The notes under the pieces: generated by a model
Seen by the model: the letters and a program-made list of their open reading frames with translations, nothing else
Databases searched by the model: none
What the model was told of the DNA's origin: nothing
Position numbers and translations under genes: made by a program
Shown here: positions 9,390-18,297 of the stretch, piece by piece
Numbering within the stretch: position 1 is the first letter of the stretch
How the letters are laid out: every line of letters begins with the position of its first letter
Source: CAVTGO01 sp963734275
GTDB lineage: Bacteria > Actinomycetota > UBA4738 > HRBIN12
Direction: 5' to 3'
DNA length: 64,000 nt
Assembly: GCA_963734275.1 (NCBI GenBank)
Contig: CAVTGO010000005.1
Coordinates: 1-64,000, forward strand

Positions 9390-10033
9390 GCTCGTCGGGC
9401 CCGCCGCCGACCAGCACGAGCCGCACGTCGGTCTTGGTGTGCCGCATCGCCTCGACCACGAGGGGCTGGCGCTTCAGGGCCTCGAGGCGGCTCGGGAACA
9501 CGATCGCTCGCCGTACGGGCCGGGCTCCATCGGCAGGAGCGCCTCGACGATCGGGCTCGGGTGGTAGAGCACCTCGGAGCTCAGCCGGTTCGAGTTCCAG
9601 AGCCGCTCCTGCACGTTGGCCGAGTTCGTGAAGATGCGCTTGGCCTCGCCGAGGGCGACCCGGTCGCTCTGCTGCACCATGTCGCGGACGGCCGGCCCCT
9701 CGACCTGCTTCGACAGGTCGGCGAACTCCGGGTGGTCCCACAGCTCGTACGCGCTGCGGTGCTGGTGATCAGCCAGACCACCTTGCGCTCGTGCGGCACG
9801 AGGTATGCGGGGAACTTCAGCGCGATCACCATGTCGATCGGCAGGCCGTTGGACTCGGATAGGTCGAGCGCGCGCCAGACCGCCATCTGGTGGACCAGCT
9901 CGGTCGCCGGGTACCACTTGCCCGCGACCACGACCTCCTCGGCCTCGTGCCCGGCAGTCTTCAGGGCGCGGACGAGCGCCTCGGTGTGCGTCTCCGCGCC
10001 GCCGGCAACGAACGGCGTCTGCGGGTGGACCAC
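9390..10033 (-). CDS. GT4-type glycosyltransferase, C-terminally truncated
   Basis: Starts GTG 10033 shortly after the stop of the coiled-coil gene. N-terminus HPQTPFVAGGAETHTEALVR is the GT-B acceptor-side start with the GGAE loop. Then KFPAYLVPHERKVVWLIT, VFPSRLEALKRQPLVVEAMR and DVRLVLVGGGPDEP, the start of the nucleotide-sugar domain. Slips near 9760 and 9510. The protein should continue for about 150 more residues (EX7E region), but after GGGPDEP at about 9390 the frame enters the DUF1772 fragment. It probably transfers a sugar to a cell-surface glycan. Confidence 0.65.
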
Positions 10034-10039
10034 CGCGAT

Positions 10040-10393
10040 TCACTCGCCCCGCTCCTGTCTCAGGCGCGCCACCTCGGCCTCGAGGACCGCCACCCGGTCC
10101 GCGAGCGCCGCGTTCAGCTCGCCGAGGTCGGCCAACAGGCGGTCGTAGCGCCAGGAGATCGGTCTGAACAGGCGGAAGAGCCGGAACTTCAGTCGTCGCC
10201 GCCACTTCGAGCGGGACGCGAGGTTCGGTTCGCCGCGTGGGATGAGCGCCTTCTCGTCGTCGCGCATGAGCATCGCGAAGTCGTGGAGCGCGTCGCGAAC
10301 CTCGGCGGTGTCCATGCGGGACCGCGGCGTGGCCTCCTCGGCCCAGTAGAGCTCGCGCTCGAGGGCGCCCCGAGCATCGTTCTCGCTGGTCAT
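10040..10393 (-). CDS. Small coiled-coil protein next to a glycosyltransferase
   Basis: 117 residues from ATG 10393 (MTSENDARGALERELYWAEE). The middle is basic (SKWRRRLKFRLFRLFRPISW) and could be a peripheral membrane helix. The C-terminus ALADRVAVLEAEVARLRQER is a heptad coiled coil. No enzymatic motif. The stop overlaps the start region of the glycosyltransferase, so the two are likely co-translated. Proteins of this form are found beside actinobacterial glycosyltransferases; their function is not known to me. Confidence 0.6.
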   Translation of the reverse strand: MTSENDARGALERELYWAEEATPRSRMDTAEVRDALHDFAMLMRDDEKALIPRGEPNLASRSKWRRRLKFRLFRLFRPISWRYDRLLADLGELNAALADRVAVLEAEVARLRQERGE

Positions 10394-10486
10394 CGGGGGT
10401 GAGGGTAGCACCGAGCTCTCCAGGGACAGCCCGATGTGGGAGAAACGCGATCGGCCTACGCTTCTGTCTCGCGACGAGGAGGAGCT

Positions 10487-11806
10487 TTGGAGGGCTTCGA
10501 CTATCGCAGCGCTAGTGAAGAGGAGATTCTCGCGCGGGCTCTCCAGCTTGAAAGCATGCTGCTCGGGGACATCCCAGGCGGGAAGTTCACGGCAACTGAT
10601 CCGCGTCGAGGACGCCAGGAGGTCGGTCATGCCGTCGAGGCATGGTTTGGAATTCCGCCTAATCCGAACCCAGGCCCTGACTTCCCCGCCGCAGGCATTG
10701 AGCTGAAGACAATCCCGCTCGTGCAAGGGGCGAGACGGCTGCGAATCAAGGAGCGGACGGTCATCTCGCTCATCGACTTCGTTGCTCTGTCCGGTGAAGT
10801 TTGGAAGACCGCGAGTGTCCGCAAGAAGTTGCGGATACTGTTCGTCTTCTTCGAGCACCTCGCGAACCAATCGAAGGCAGACTTCCCGATCCATTCGGTC
10901 GTCATTTGGACGCCGCATGACGAGATCGAGAGCCAGATCAGACGGGATTGGGAAGCCGTGCACGTGAAGGTGCTGGGCGGACTCGCTCACGAACTAACTG
11001 AGGCCGATGGTCGCATCCTCGGGCCTTGTACGAAGGGTGCCAACTCCTCTGTGCTTCGATCACAGCCGTTCAGCGATCAACTCGCGAAGTCGCGAGCGTT
11101 TGCTCTCAAGCCGTCCTTCACGTTCGGATTGTACGTGGAGCCACTTTCAAAGCCGCTCGGGACTAAGGAGATCGCGGAGAGCGTCAACCTCCGTCACCTC
11201 TTGCGAAGCTTTCACGGGTTCGTCGGTCGAAGTGTGGGCGACGCGAGCATTGAGCTGGGCATCAGGCCGAGCAGAGCGAAGAACTACGCAGCTAAGGTTG
11301 TTAGGAAGGGAATCATGGCGTCCTCTTCTTTGGCACCTGTAGAGTTCGCACTCGTCGGGCCAACAATCCGAACACCCCGAATCGCACCCGGCCTTCTCCC
11401 GTACGAAGCAGTCTCGTTTCCGACGTTTGTCCATGCCGAACTGGTTGATGAGTCTTGGGAGGACAGCGCCCTTCTCTCGTATGTTGAGCACATGCTCATA
11501 GCGCCAGTAACGGCACCCCTCAGGTCGACTCCGCAAACCGAGTGCGTAATTGTGGAGCCCCTCTATTGGCGACCGACAGCTGGACAACTAGAGGTCATCG
11601 AGGAAGAGTGGACGATGTTCCACAACCTTGTCGCGTCCGGGAAGGCGGGTTCCCTTCCTCCTGAAAGCCAGACTCACGCAATCCACGTGCGACCGCACGC
11701 GCGCGACTCCATGGACCGTGAAAGCACACCGGGGGGCGGCTCTCAGACCAGGAAGAGTTTCTGGCTCAACAAGCGTTTCGTGCAGGAGATCCTGGCGTCA
11801 GCCTGA
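10487..11806 (+). CDS. Sau3AI/MutH-like type II restriction endonuclease
   Basis: Cuts unmodified DNA; the family (Sau3AI, MutH) recognises GATC. 439 residues from TTG 10487, chosen because a GAGGAGGAG ribosome site stands just ahead (GTG 10436 is the longer alternative). Sau3AI itself has 489. The N-terminal catalytic domain shows PGPDFPAAGIELKTIPL (Asp, then E-x-K) and RIKERTVISLIDF with a further Lys, the MutH D-(X)n-E-X-K plus K signature. The C-terminal half (about residue 200 on, FGLYVEPLSKPLGTKEIAES) matches the second, non-catalytic MutH-like domain of Sau3AI. It is convergent with the cytosine methyltransferase. No frame slips and less extreme codon bias than the flanks. Confidence 0.8.
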   Translation: MEGFDYRSASEEEILARALQLESMLLGDIPGGKFTATDPRRGRQEVGHAVEAWFGIPPNPNPGPDFPAAGIELKTIPLVQGARRLRIKERTVISLIDFVALSGEVWKTASVRKKLRILFVFFEHLANQSKADFPIHSVVIWTPHDEIESQIRRDWEAVHVKVLGGLAHELTEADGRILGPCTKGANSSVLRSQPFSDQLAKSRAFALKPSFTFGLYVEPLSKPLGTKEIAESVNLRHLLRSFHGFVGRSVGDASIELGIRPSRAKNYAAKVVRKGIMASSSLAPVEFALVGPTIRTPRIAPGLLPYEAVSFPTFVHAELVDESWEDSALLSYVEHMLIAPVTAPLRSTPQTECVIVEPLYWRPTAGQLEVIEEEWTMFHNLVASGKAGSLPPESQTHAIHVRPHARDSMDRESTPGGGSQTRKSFWLNKRFVQEILASA

Positions 11807-13161
11807 CAAGGAGGGGACTGCGGCAAGTGGCGCCGCTAGTGACCCCTTCGCGAGTTGGATCCCCGACTCGCTCGACCGGCCCGACAACCAACGCGTTCCC
11901 CATTATGAAGGCGCGGCGGCCATCAGGCATCCCTGTATCGGTCCAATTGTCCGGGAAGCCGTTCAGTCGTTCGAGCTCCAATGGTGTCAGCCGCCGGTAG
12001 CGCCCACCTTCGGTCCTGATGATGTGCTTGAACCTCGAGGGAGTAGACCCGCCTTCGCCCGTGAGAATCGTCCGCGCGGGTTGGTTGATTGCGTCGGGAA
12101 AGGCTATCGCCCCTTCCGAGTACTCGTAACGGTGACCGTTCTTCGACACCCGTTCCTGATGCTTGGCTCCCTTCAGGTACTTCCACTGAGGAAGCCTTGC
12201 CTTCGGGACGAAGAACTCATCCGGAATCTCGTCTTCAGGCTCGAGCACATCGGCGAGGACTGACCGCCGTCCATCGAAGTCCGCCTTGACATCACGGGTC
12301 CAGACCTGTCGGTCCCACATCACGCCACTCACCCGGAACGGCGTAGCCATTCGACCCCAGCCGAAATCCTGAGTGATCTGGGCGGGGTGACCCTTGAGCT
12401 CCAACGTCGGTACATCCGCACCTTCGAGACTCACGATGCTCGCGTCGTCGGCATTGACCGGGAGGGCGGACGCAAGAGCGCCGTCTTGTAGGAGCCAAGG
12501 GATCGGTCCATCCCAGAGTCGGATCGAGCGATCGGCGATGAGATGCGCGACGATGAAGACCCTTCGCCGTCGCTGCGGGAATCCGTAGTCGGCAGCGTTC
12601 ACGACCCGCCACTCGACGAGGTATCCGAGGTCGGACAGGCACGCGAGGATGATCGCGAAGTCGCGCCCTCGCTGCGTGGCAGGCGACTTCAGCAGGCGGT
12701 CGACGTTCTCGAGGAAGACGAGTCGCGGACGCTTCGTCTTCGAGGATCCGGTAGATCGACCACCAGAGGACGCCCTTCTTCCCCTCGATCCCGTGCGCCT
12801 GGTTAAGCGTCTTCGCGACCGAATAGTCCTGGCACGGGAATCCCCCGACGAGCAGGTCGTGGTCTGGGATCGGCTCGCGCTCGCCGGCCTCGATCTCGAT
12901 CGAGAACGACAGCCGATGTCCTCGTTGACGTGGACCCCGCTGTCGAAGTGGCTCGACGTAGCAGTCGAACGCGTGCTGAGCCTTCGTCGAGGGCTCCCAC
13001 TGGTTGGCCCAGACGACCTCCCAGCCCGCCGGCTCCAGACCGAGACGGAACCCGCCGACACCCGCGAACAACTCGACGACCTTCCCCGCCGAGCCCGGTT
13101 GACGGGGCCGCTCGCGCACTCGGATCCTCCCTACTCGGGCCGTGCTGGGAAGGAATGACAC
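11766..13161 (-). CDS. DNA (cytosine-5) methyltransferase of the Sau3AI-like system (frameshifted)
   Basis: Protects host sites by C5 methylation. Start GTG 13161. Seen: motif I ELFAGVGGFRLGLE (SAM site), motif IV GGFPCQDYSVA with the catalytic Cys, motif VI LVFLENVDRLLKSP (ENV), motif VIII YGFPQRRRRVFIVAH, and motif IX/X NQPARTILTGEGG then RLTPLELERLNGFPDNW and FIMGNALVVG. Slips lie near 12950, 12890 and 12745. The target-recognition region lies at about 12200-12450. The last 40 codons past GNALVVG are doubtful and overlap the nuclease end by 41 bases. It lies 36 bases downstream of the glycosylase, probably in one operon with it. Confidence 0.85.
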
Positions 13162-13197
13162 GGCTGTGATTCCGACGGGCGGAGCCTAGCACCCCAC

Positions 13198-13853
13198 TCA
13201 GACAGCCGCCCGCACCCCGTTCGACCAGCGGCAATCCGCTGCCAGCGGACAGCTCTCGCACCTCGGGCGACCAGGGAGGCAAACCGTCGCCGCGAGATCG
13301 AGCACCGCCCAGTTCCACTCCCTCACGCCGGTCCGCGGGGTCACACGATCGACGACCGCCCAGAGGACTCGGTCGGTCGAGGCCGGCAGCTCGCCCTCCA
13401 GCCCGAAGTACCGGCGGTATACGCGCGCCGTCACTCCATCCACCGTGGCCTGCCGACGCCCGAACGCGACGACCAAGGTTGCGGAGGCTGCGTACGTACC
13501 AACCCCGGGAAGCGCAAGCAGTCCGTCGAGCGTTCTCGGCACGCCGCCAAGCTCGACGACAGCCACAGCAAGCGCCTTCAGCGTCTCCGCACGTCTGACC
13601 AGGCCGAGAGGCCGGATCGACCGACTGAATCGAACCGACCCGTGCTCGAGTCAGCGCGGGCGCATCCGGCCACCGCCTGACGAACTCCTCGAACACGCCC
13701 GCGACGGTCCGACCCCGGGAGCGTTGGAGCAGCACCTCCGCTACGAGGACCTGGAAGGGATCTCTCGTCTCGTCGCCACGGGAAGTCCCGACGATGCCCT
13801 CGTCCCCAGCGCTGGAGCTCGGGGACGAAGCTGCTCCCGGCAGCTGATTCCAT
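13198..13853 (-). CDS. MutY/TDG-like HhH-GPD DNA glycosylase linked to the restriction system (frameshifted)
   Basis: Removes a mismatched base, most likely T opposite G left by deamination of 5-methylcytosine, the job Vsr or Mig.MthI does beside other cytosine methylases. The text spans three frames: FVPELQRWGRGHRRDFPWRR (13853-13750), LLQRSRGRTVAGVFEEFVRR (13735-13620), and the helix-hairpin-helix LPGVGTYAASATLVVAFGRR (13566 on). After it come VDGVTARVYRRYFG with the catalytic Asp, and four cysteines CLPGRPRCESCPLAADC spaced C-x6-C-x2-C-x5-C, a 4Fe-4S cluster. The Tyr in GVGTYAAS sits where TDG-type enzymes have Tyr. About 215 residues, shorter than true MutY (about 350), and without the MutY C-terminal 8-oxoG domain. 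Confidence 0.75.
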
Positions 13854-13918
13854 GACCCGTCACCCTACCGGCCTGGGTGTGACCCAGTTCACAGACAACG
13901 CGCCTCGCCCGTTGGATC

Positions 13919-14083
13919 ATGCTGGGTATGGATGTACTCGTGACCATCACCGTGCTCGACGATGACGGCGAGGAGCTCGACACCGTTTCCGCCTCGACCC
14001 ACTCCGAGTTCGAGGGTTTGGACGACCTCCCGCAGCGCGCCTTCGCCCTCGCCCTGGAGCACCTCGATATCGGGCAGGCCTAA
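13919..14083 (+). CDS. Small acidic hypothetical protein
   Basis: 54 residues from ATG 13919, or 51 from the in-frame ATG 13928 (MDVLVTITVLDDDGEELDTV). Acidic, with no Cys and no helix long enough for a membrane segment. It reads as beta strands followed by a helix (QRAFALALEHLDI). It lies between the divergent glycosylase gene and the convergent ABM-like gene. No ribosome site of note. I do not recognise the family; a chance frame remains possible. Confidence 0.45.
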   Translation: MLGMDVLVTITVLDDDGEELDTVSASTHSEFEGLDDLPQRAFALALEHLDIGQA

Positions 14084-14085
14084 TC

Positions 14086-14391
14086 TCACCGCTCTCGGGC
14101 GACCTCGAAGTGCTTCAGCCTCTCGGTGAACCCGAGCAGGTAACGCTTATCGTCGGGGAAGTACCTCGCCTTGTCATTGTCCTCACCGGCGAACGCCTTC
14201 ACGTCGTCGAACGAGTCCCAGAACGAGATCACGCCGAACTCGGCCTCGTCGCCGTCGAGACGCCGGAGCACCATCACGCCGCGGTTACCCGCCGTCTCCT
14301 TGAGCGCGGCGACCCCACTCTCCTCGAGGTATTCGAGGTACGCGTCGTAGTCCTCGGCATTCGTGCGTCCGAACCAGATCCGTGCGATCAC
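14086..14391 (-). CDS. Antibiotic-biosynthesis-monooxygenase-like dimeric alpha-beta-barrel protein
   Basis: 101 residues from GTG 14391, preceded by AGGTGGG at good spacing. Reads IARIWFGRTNAEDYDAYLEY, then GNRGVMVLRRLDGDEAEFGV and ISFWDSFDDVKAFAGED, the ferredoxin-like pattern of ABM/YdhR-type small proteins. In the family the strand-helix layout forms a dimeric barrel that may bind a quinone or haem-like ligand, but no specific ligand residues can be named here. Role unknown. It starts about 190 bases from the divergent RTX gene. Confidence 0.6.
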   Translation of the reverse strand: MIARIWFGRTNAEDYDAYLEYLEESGVAALKETAGNRGVMVLRRLDGDEAEFGVISFWDSFDDVKAFAGEDNDKARYFPDDKRYLLGFTERLKHFEVARER

Positions 14392-14578
14392 AGCCCACCT
14401 CCGTCCGACTGAACCTCGCAGTATCGTCCGCCCCGTCGGCGAGGGCCAGGTCGAGCGCAACCGGGCGGCCTGCCGAGGGATCGGGTGCTCTCGCGCCGGA
14501 CGCGCGCCCCGCCGTGGACTTGCGATGCAGTGATCATCGGCATAGGTTCGGCCGCATCCTCAGGGAGGGAGAGAACAC

Positions 14579-15922
14579 ATGTCGCGGCTCTCGCGTGGCC
14601 TCACGCTCGTCCCGGTCATGATCCTCGTCGGAGGCATCCTGATCCCGTCGGCATCCGCCGCCGCGCCGCGTTGCGACGGCGTGCGGGCCACGATCGTCGG
14701 GACGAACCGAGCGGACGTCATCGTCGGCACGGATCGGAAGGACGTCATCGTCGGCCTCGGCGGGTCAGACACCATCCGCGGTCGAGATCGCGGTGACCTG
14801 ATCTGTGCCGGGTCTGGGAACGACGTCGTGAAGGGCGGCGATGGCATCGACGTGCTCTTCGGTGAGGGAGGCGACGACCGACTCATCGGCGGCGTGGGCT
14901 TCTTCAACCAGATCATCCCCGGTCCGGGCAACGACTTCGTGAACGGTGGGCCTCAGACGGATGACCGAGCCAGCGACGAGCTCATCTACCTCGACGCCGC
15001 CAACGGCATCCAGGCCGACCTCGGCGCCGGAACCGCCACCGGCGAGGGCAGCGATGAGATCGTGAACATCGAGTGGCTGATCGGCAGCTCCCACGACGAC
15101 GTCCTGATCGGGTCTGACCTACCCTTCGAGGTGATCTTCGGGGCCGACGGGAACGACGTCATCAACGCCCTCGGCGGCGAGGACGCGATGGCCGGCGGAG
15201 CCGGTGACGACCAGATCGATGGTGGTGACGGGCCCGACTTCCTCGCCGACTGGTTCCTCACCGACATCTACGGGCTCCCATCGCTGACCGGCCCGCTGAC
15301 CGTCGACCTCGTGGCGGGGACGCTCACAGGCAACGGCTCGGACACGCTCGTCAGCATCGAGGGTTCGAACGGAACCCCAGGGGACGACGTCATGGTCGGC
15401 GACGACGGAGACAATGACTTCGTCGGGCTCCAGGAAGGGGACGACACCGTCGACGCCGGTGGTGGCGACGACCTCGTCGACGGGAGCGACGGGGCCGACG
15501 ACCTCGATGGCGGCGCGGGGACCGACATCGTCGGCCACCTCGATCTGTCCGCCGGGGTGACGATCGACCTTGGAGCAGGGACCACGTCGGAGGGGGACAC
15601 GCTCGCGAACTTCGAGGACATCATCGGGACCTTCTTCGACGACGTCATCACGGGCGACGCTGGCCCGAACACCATCGAGGGCACCGACGGCGCCGACCAG
15701 CTGTCCGGCCTGGCGGGCGATGACGTGTTGTTCGGGGGGTGGTCCGACGGGTTCGATGACGGATCGCCCGACTCGGCGGATGGGGGCGCTGGCACCGATG
15801 TGTGCGATGCCGAGACGGAGACGGCGTGCGAGGCGGATCCGCCCGCGCTCGCCGTGTCGCTCGCGTTCGGGGAACGAGGGGTGCCGAGCGCCTGGATGAT
15901 CTATCGAGCTCGGCTCGTGTAG
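14579..15922 (+). CDS. Secreted RTX-type calcium-binding repeat protein
   Basis: 447 residues. N-terminal signal peptide (LVPVMILVGGILIPSASAAA) with a likely cut after ASAAA. The rest is a run of Asp/Gly nonapeptide repeats of the GGxGxDxUx type, such as GGSDTIRGRDRGDLICAGSG and GGDGIDVLFGEGGDDRLIGG, in two blocks divided by spacers ending in EWLIGSS or SIEGSNG. The repeats fold into a Ca-loaded beta roll outside the cell. No enzyme domain is present and no type I secretion genes are near, so Sec export fits better than RTX toxin export. The ribosome site AGGGAGGGAGAG precedes ATG 14579. The stop converges with the XRE gene at a 19-base gap. Confidence 0.8.
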   Translation: MSRLSRGLTLVPVMILVGGILIPSASAAAPRCDGVRATIVGTNRADVIVGTDRKDVIVGLGGSDTIRGRDRGDLICAGSGNDVVKGGDGIDVLFGEGGDDRLIGGVGFFNQIIPGPGNDFVNGGPQTDDRASDELIYLDAANGIQADLGAGTATGEGSDEIVNIEWLIGSSHDDVLIGSDLPFEVIFGADGNDVINALGGEDAMAGGAGDDQIDGGDGPDFLADWFLTDIYGLPSLTGPLTVDLVAGTLTGNGSDTLVSIEGSNGTPGDDVMVGDDGDNDFVGLQEGDDTVDAGGGDDLVDGSDGADDLDGGAGTDIVGHLDLSAGVTIDLGAGTTSEGDTLANFEDIIGTFFDDVITGDAGPNTIEGTDGADQLSGLAGDDVLFGGWSDGFDDGSPDSADGGAGTDVCDAETETACEADPPALAVSLAFGERGVPSAWMIYRARLV

Positions 15923-15941
15923 CGGCTCCGGCGAGGCGGCG

Positions 15942-16577
15942 TTACTCGGGCTCGCGCCGGCCGGCCTCGCGTCCCACCACGAACCAGATCGCGTGGACGG
16001 GCACGTCGCCCTCGTTGAAGAACCGGTGCGGCGTCGTCGAGTCGAAGGCGATCGAGTCGCCGGGACCCAACACGTACGTCTGGAACCCGATCTGGATGTG
16101 GAGCGTGCCGCTCATGACGTAGCCGTACTCCCGGCCGTGGTGGCGCATCAGCGACTGATCGGGTGTGGACGCTCCGCCCACCTCGTAGATGGCCTCGAGG
16201 AAGTCGATGCCATCCTCCCGGTCGGCGGCGAGCTCCTCCCAGCGGACACCGGAGTCGAGGTCGATCGTCGCCCGCTCCCCCGGATGCACGACCGGAGAGC
16301 GCTCGGCCCGGCCGTCCCCATCGGGACCGTTGGTCTCCGGGAAGTCCGCACCCCTGATCACCCGGTCGAGCGAGACACCCAGCTCGGTGACGATCGAGTA
16401 CAGCGTGCCGACCGAGGGCCGCGACTGCCCGCTCTCGAGCTGGGAGATCAAGCTGGCCGAGAGCCCGAGTCGTCGCGCCAGCTCGCGCTGGCTGATCCCC
16501 GCGCGGACCCGCTCCTCGCGGAGGCGACTGCCGATCCCGTCGAGCAGCTTCGGATCTCCCTTGGCGTCCTGCATCAC
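15942..16577 (-). CDS. XRE-family regulator with C-terminal cupin sensor
   Basis: 211 residues. HTH_3 domain at residues about 14-70 (RVRAGISQRELARRLGLSAS, LISQLESGQSRPSVGTLY). Cupin_2 domain at about 120-205 with REYGYVMSGTLHIQIGFQTY and PGDSIAFDSTTPHRFFN, the ligand-binding barrel. Such regulators sense a small metabolite and control catabolic operons (PuuR type). It starts GTG 16577, overlapping the stop of the upstream SDR in the same operon. It is divergent from the large catabolic island (17406 on), its likely target, across the 139-base gap 17267-17405. Confidence 0.85.
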   Translation of the reverse strand: MMQDAKGDPKLLDGIGSRLREERVRAGISQRELARRLGLSASLISQLESGQSRPSVGTLYSIVTELGVSLDRVIRGADFPETNGPDGDGRAERSPVVHPGERATIDLDSGVRWEELAADREDGIDFLEAIYEVGGASTPDQSLMRHHGREYGYVMSGTLHIQIGFQTYVLGPGDSIAFDSTTPHRFFNEGDVPVHAIWFVVGREAGRREPE

Positions 16578-17266
16578 ATCAACATCCAGCCGCCGTCCAC
16601 GTAGAGGTTCTCGCCGTTCATCGCAGGATTCTCGAGCAGGAAAACGGTGGCGTCGACCACATCCGCCATGGTGGCGAGGCGCTTGGTGGGCGTCCGCGCC
16701 ACCACATGCTCCAAGGGCTTGCCGGACCAGAACGGGCTGTCGCCGGTGATGCCGGGGTGGATCGCGTTGAACCTGATCGGCGCGAGCTCGATCGCCAGCG
16801 TCGAGATGAGGCTGCTGATCCCTCCGTTGACGGTGGTCACCGTGGTGGATCCTGGATACGGACGATCCTTCGCCCGGCCGCCGAACAGGACTACGGACGA
16901 GTCGTCCGAGAGTCGGTCGAGCAACGTGTGGATCGTCTCGGTGTACCCCACGAGTTTCATCGTCGTGAGCTCGATCGCCTCGGAGATCTTGTACTCGCGC
17001 ACCGGGTTGTTGTCCCGGGCGATCGCGGCCAGCACGAGGCGGGACACGGGCCCGACGTCTGCCAGCGCGTCGGCGATGGTGTCCGGCTGGCTGAGGTCGA
17101 AGCCGATGCCGGCGACCCCTGTCCCGATCTCGTCGGCGACGGCCCTCGCTCGGTCGGCGTCGCGGCCGGTGACGATCACCGGACGGCCCTGTCCCTGGTA
17201 GTGCGCCGCCACCTGCCGGCCCAGACCGGCGGTGCCACCCACGACCACCACCAGCCCCTCGGCCAT
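16574..17266 (-). CDS. SDR-family oxidoreductase
   Basis: 230 residues. Start ATG 17266 behind GAGGAGCT. The cofactor loop VVVVGGTAGLGRQVAAHYQG is at residues 4-23, with Gly-x-Ala replacing the more common GxSxG. TGRD after the second strand suggests NADP preference. The middle has FGGRAKDRPYPGSTTVTTVN in place of the Ser-Tyr-Lys signature; I see no clear YxxxK, so catalysis may be altered or the substrate site unusual. The C-terminus, RFNAIHPGITGD and then NGENLYVDGG, is typical SDR. First gene of the XRE operon. Confidence 0.75.
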   Translation of the reverse strand: MAEGLVVVVGGTAGLGRQVAAHYQGQGRPVIVTGRDADRARAVADEIGTGVAGIGFDLSQPDTIADALADVGPVSRLVLAAIARDNNPVREYKISEAIELTTMKLVGYTETIHTLLDRLSDDSSVVLFGGRAKDRPYPGSTTVTTVNGGISSLISTLAIELAPIRFNAIHPGITGDSPFWSGKPLEHVVARTPTKRLATMADVVDATVFLLENPAMNGENLYVDGGWMLM

Positions 17267-17405
17267 ATCGAACAGCTCCTCGCTCGGCAGCGCCAGCGAC
17301 ACTACTAGATGAGGGACCCCGTGTGCAGGGTGGCTGATCGGTCGTGGGGCAGGTCCCGGGGACTGGCTGGCGAAGCTCGGGCGAGATGTGTAGTGTCGCT
17401 GAACG

Positions 17406-18297
17406 GTGAGGGCGAAGCCGTCAAGGGTTGCGGTGATCGGTACGGGTCGGATGGGGGGCGCGATGGCGGCCACCATCAGCCGTGCCGGATTCGACACCGT
17501 CCTGTGGAACCGCGACGCCGCGAAGGCCGAGCGCCTGGGCGAGGACCTGGGGGTCGCGGTGGCGACCTCGCCGGCCGAGGCCGCCTCCAAGGCGGACGTC
17601 GTGCTCAGCAGCCTCGCCGACGACGCGGCCGTCGAGGACGTGTACCTCGGCGCTGAGGGCATCGTGCACGGCATCGCCGCCGGATCCGATCGCGGTCGAC
17701 GCCAGCACGATCGACCCGCGCACGGTCGAGCGCGTGGGCGCGGCGGTCGACGAGACCGGCGCCGGGTTCCTCGACTGTCCGGTCTCGGGCAGCGTGAGCA
17801 CGGTCGAGGCCGGCACGCTCACGATCATGGCCGGGGGCGACGCGGCCCTGATCGAACGCGTCCGGCCGGTGCTCGACGCCCTGGCCTCCAAGGTGATCCA
17901 CGTCGGCGGCCGCGGAGCGGGCGCTGCGACGAAGCTGGCGGTCAACGACCTGGTCCTGGGGTTGAACCTGGCGCTGTCCGAGGCGCTCGTCCTCGCGGAG
18001 CGCGCCGGCGTGGATCGCAAGGCCGCCTACGAAGTGTTCGCGAGCGGGGCCGGCGGGGCGCCGTTCGTGCAGTACAAGCGCGCGGCGTACGAGGACCCCG
18101 ACGGCACGCCCGTGGCCTTCAGCATCGACCTCGTCGCCAAGGACCTCGACCTGATCCTGGGGCTCGGCGAGCGCGTGGGCGCCCCGCTCCGTCAGGCGTC
18201 AACCTCGCGCCAGATCGTCGGCGACGCGATCGCGAACGGGTTCGGGGGACGCGACCTCAGCGCGATCGCCGTGTTCCTGCGGGGAGAGCCGGCCTGA
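17406..18297 (+). CDS. Beta-hydroxyacid dehydrogenase (3-hydroxyisobutyrate / tartronate-semialdehyde reductase family), one frameshift
   Basis: NAD(P)-dependent oxidation of a 3-hydroxyacid or reduction of its semialdehyde. About 296 residues, the usual length. Starts GTG 17406; AVIGTGRMGGAMAATISRAG is the dinucleotide loop, then LWNRDAAKAE. The substrate motif FLDCPVSGSVSTVEAGTLTI is at about 17768-17825, and the catalytic Lys lies in GAGAATKLAVNDLVLGLNLA. One slip near 17685 (AAGSDRG against DPIAVDAS). It opens the catabolic island and overlaps the bicupin gene by one base. The true substrate cannot be read from sequence; the C3 product of the neighbouring hydrolases is a fair guess. Confidence 0.85.

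Noticed and set aside
14579..15922. RTX toxin locus
   Set aside because: No toxin domain, acyltransferase or type I secretion genes, and an N-terminal signal peptide is present.
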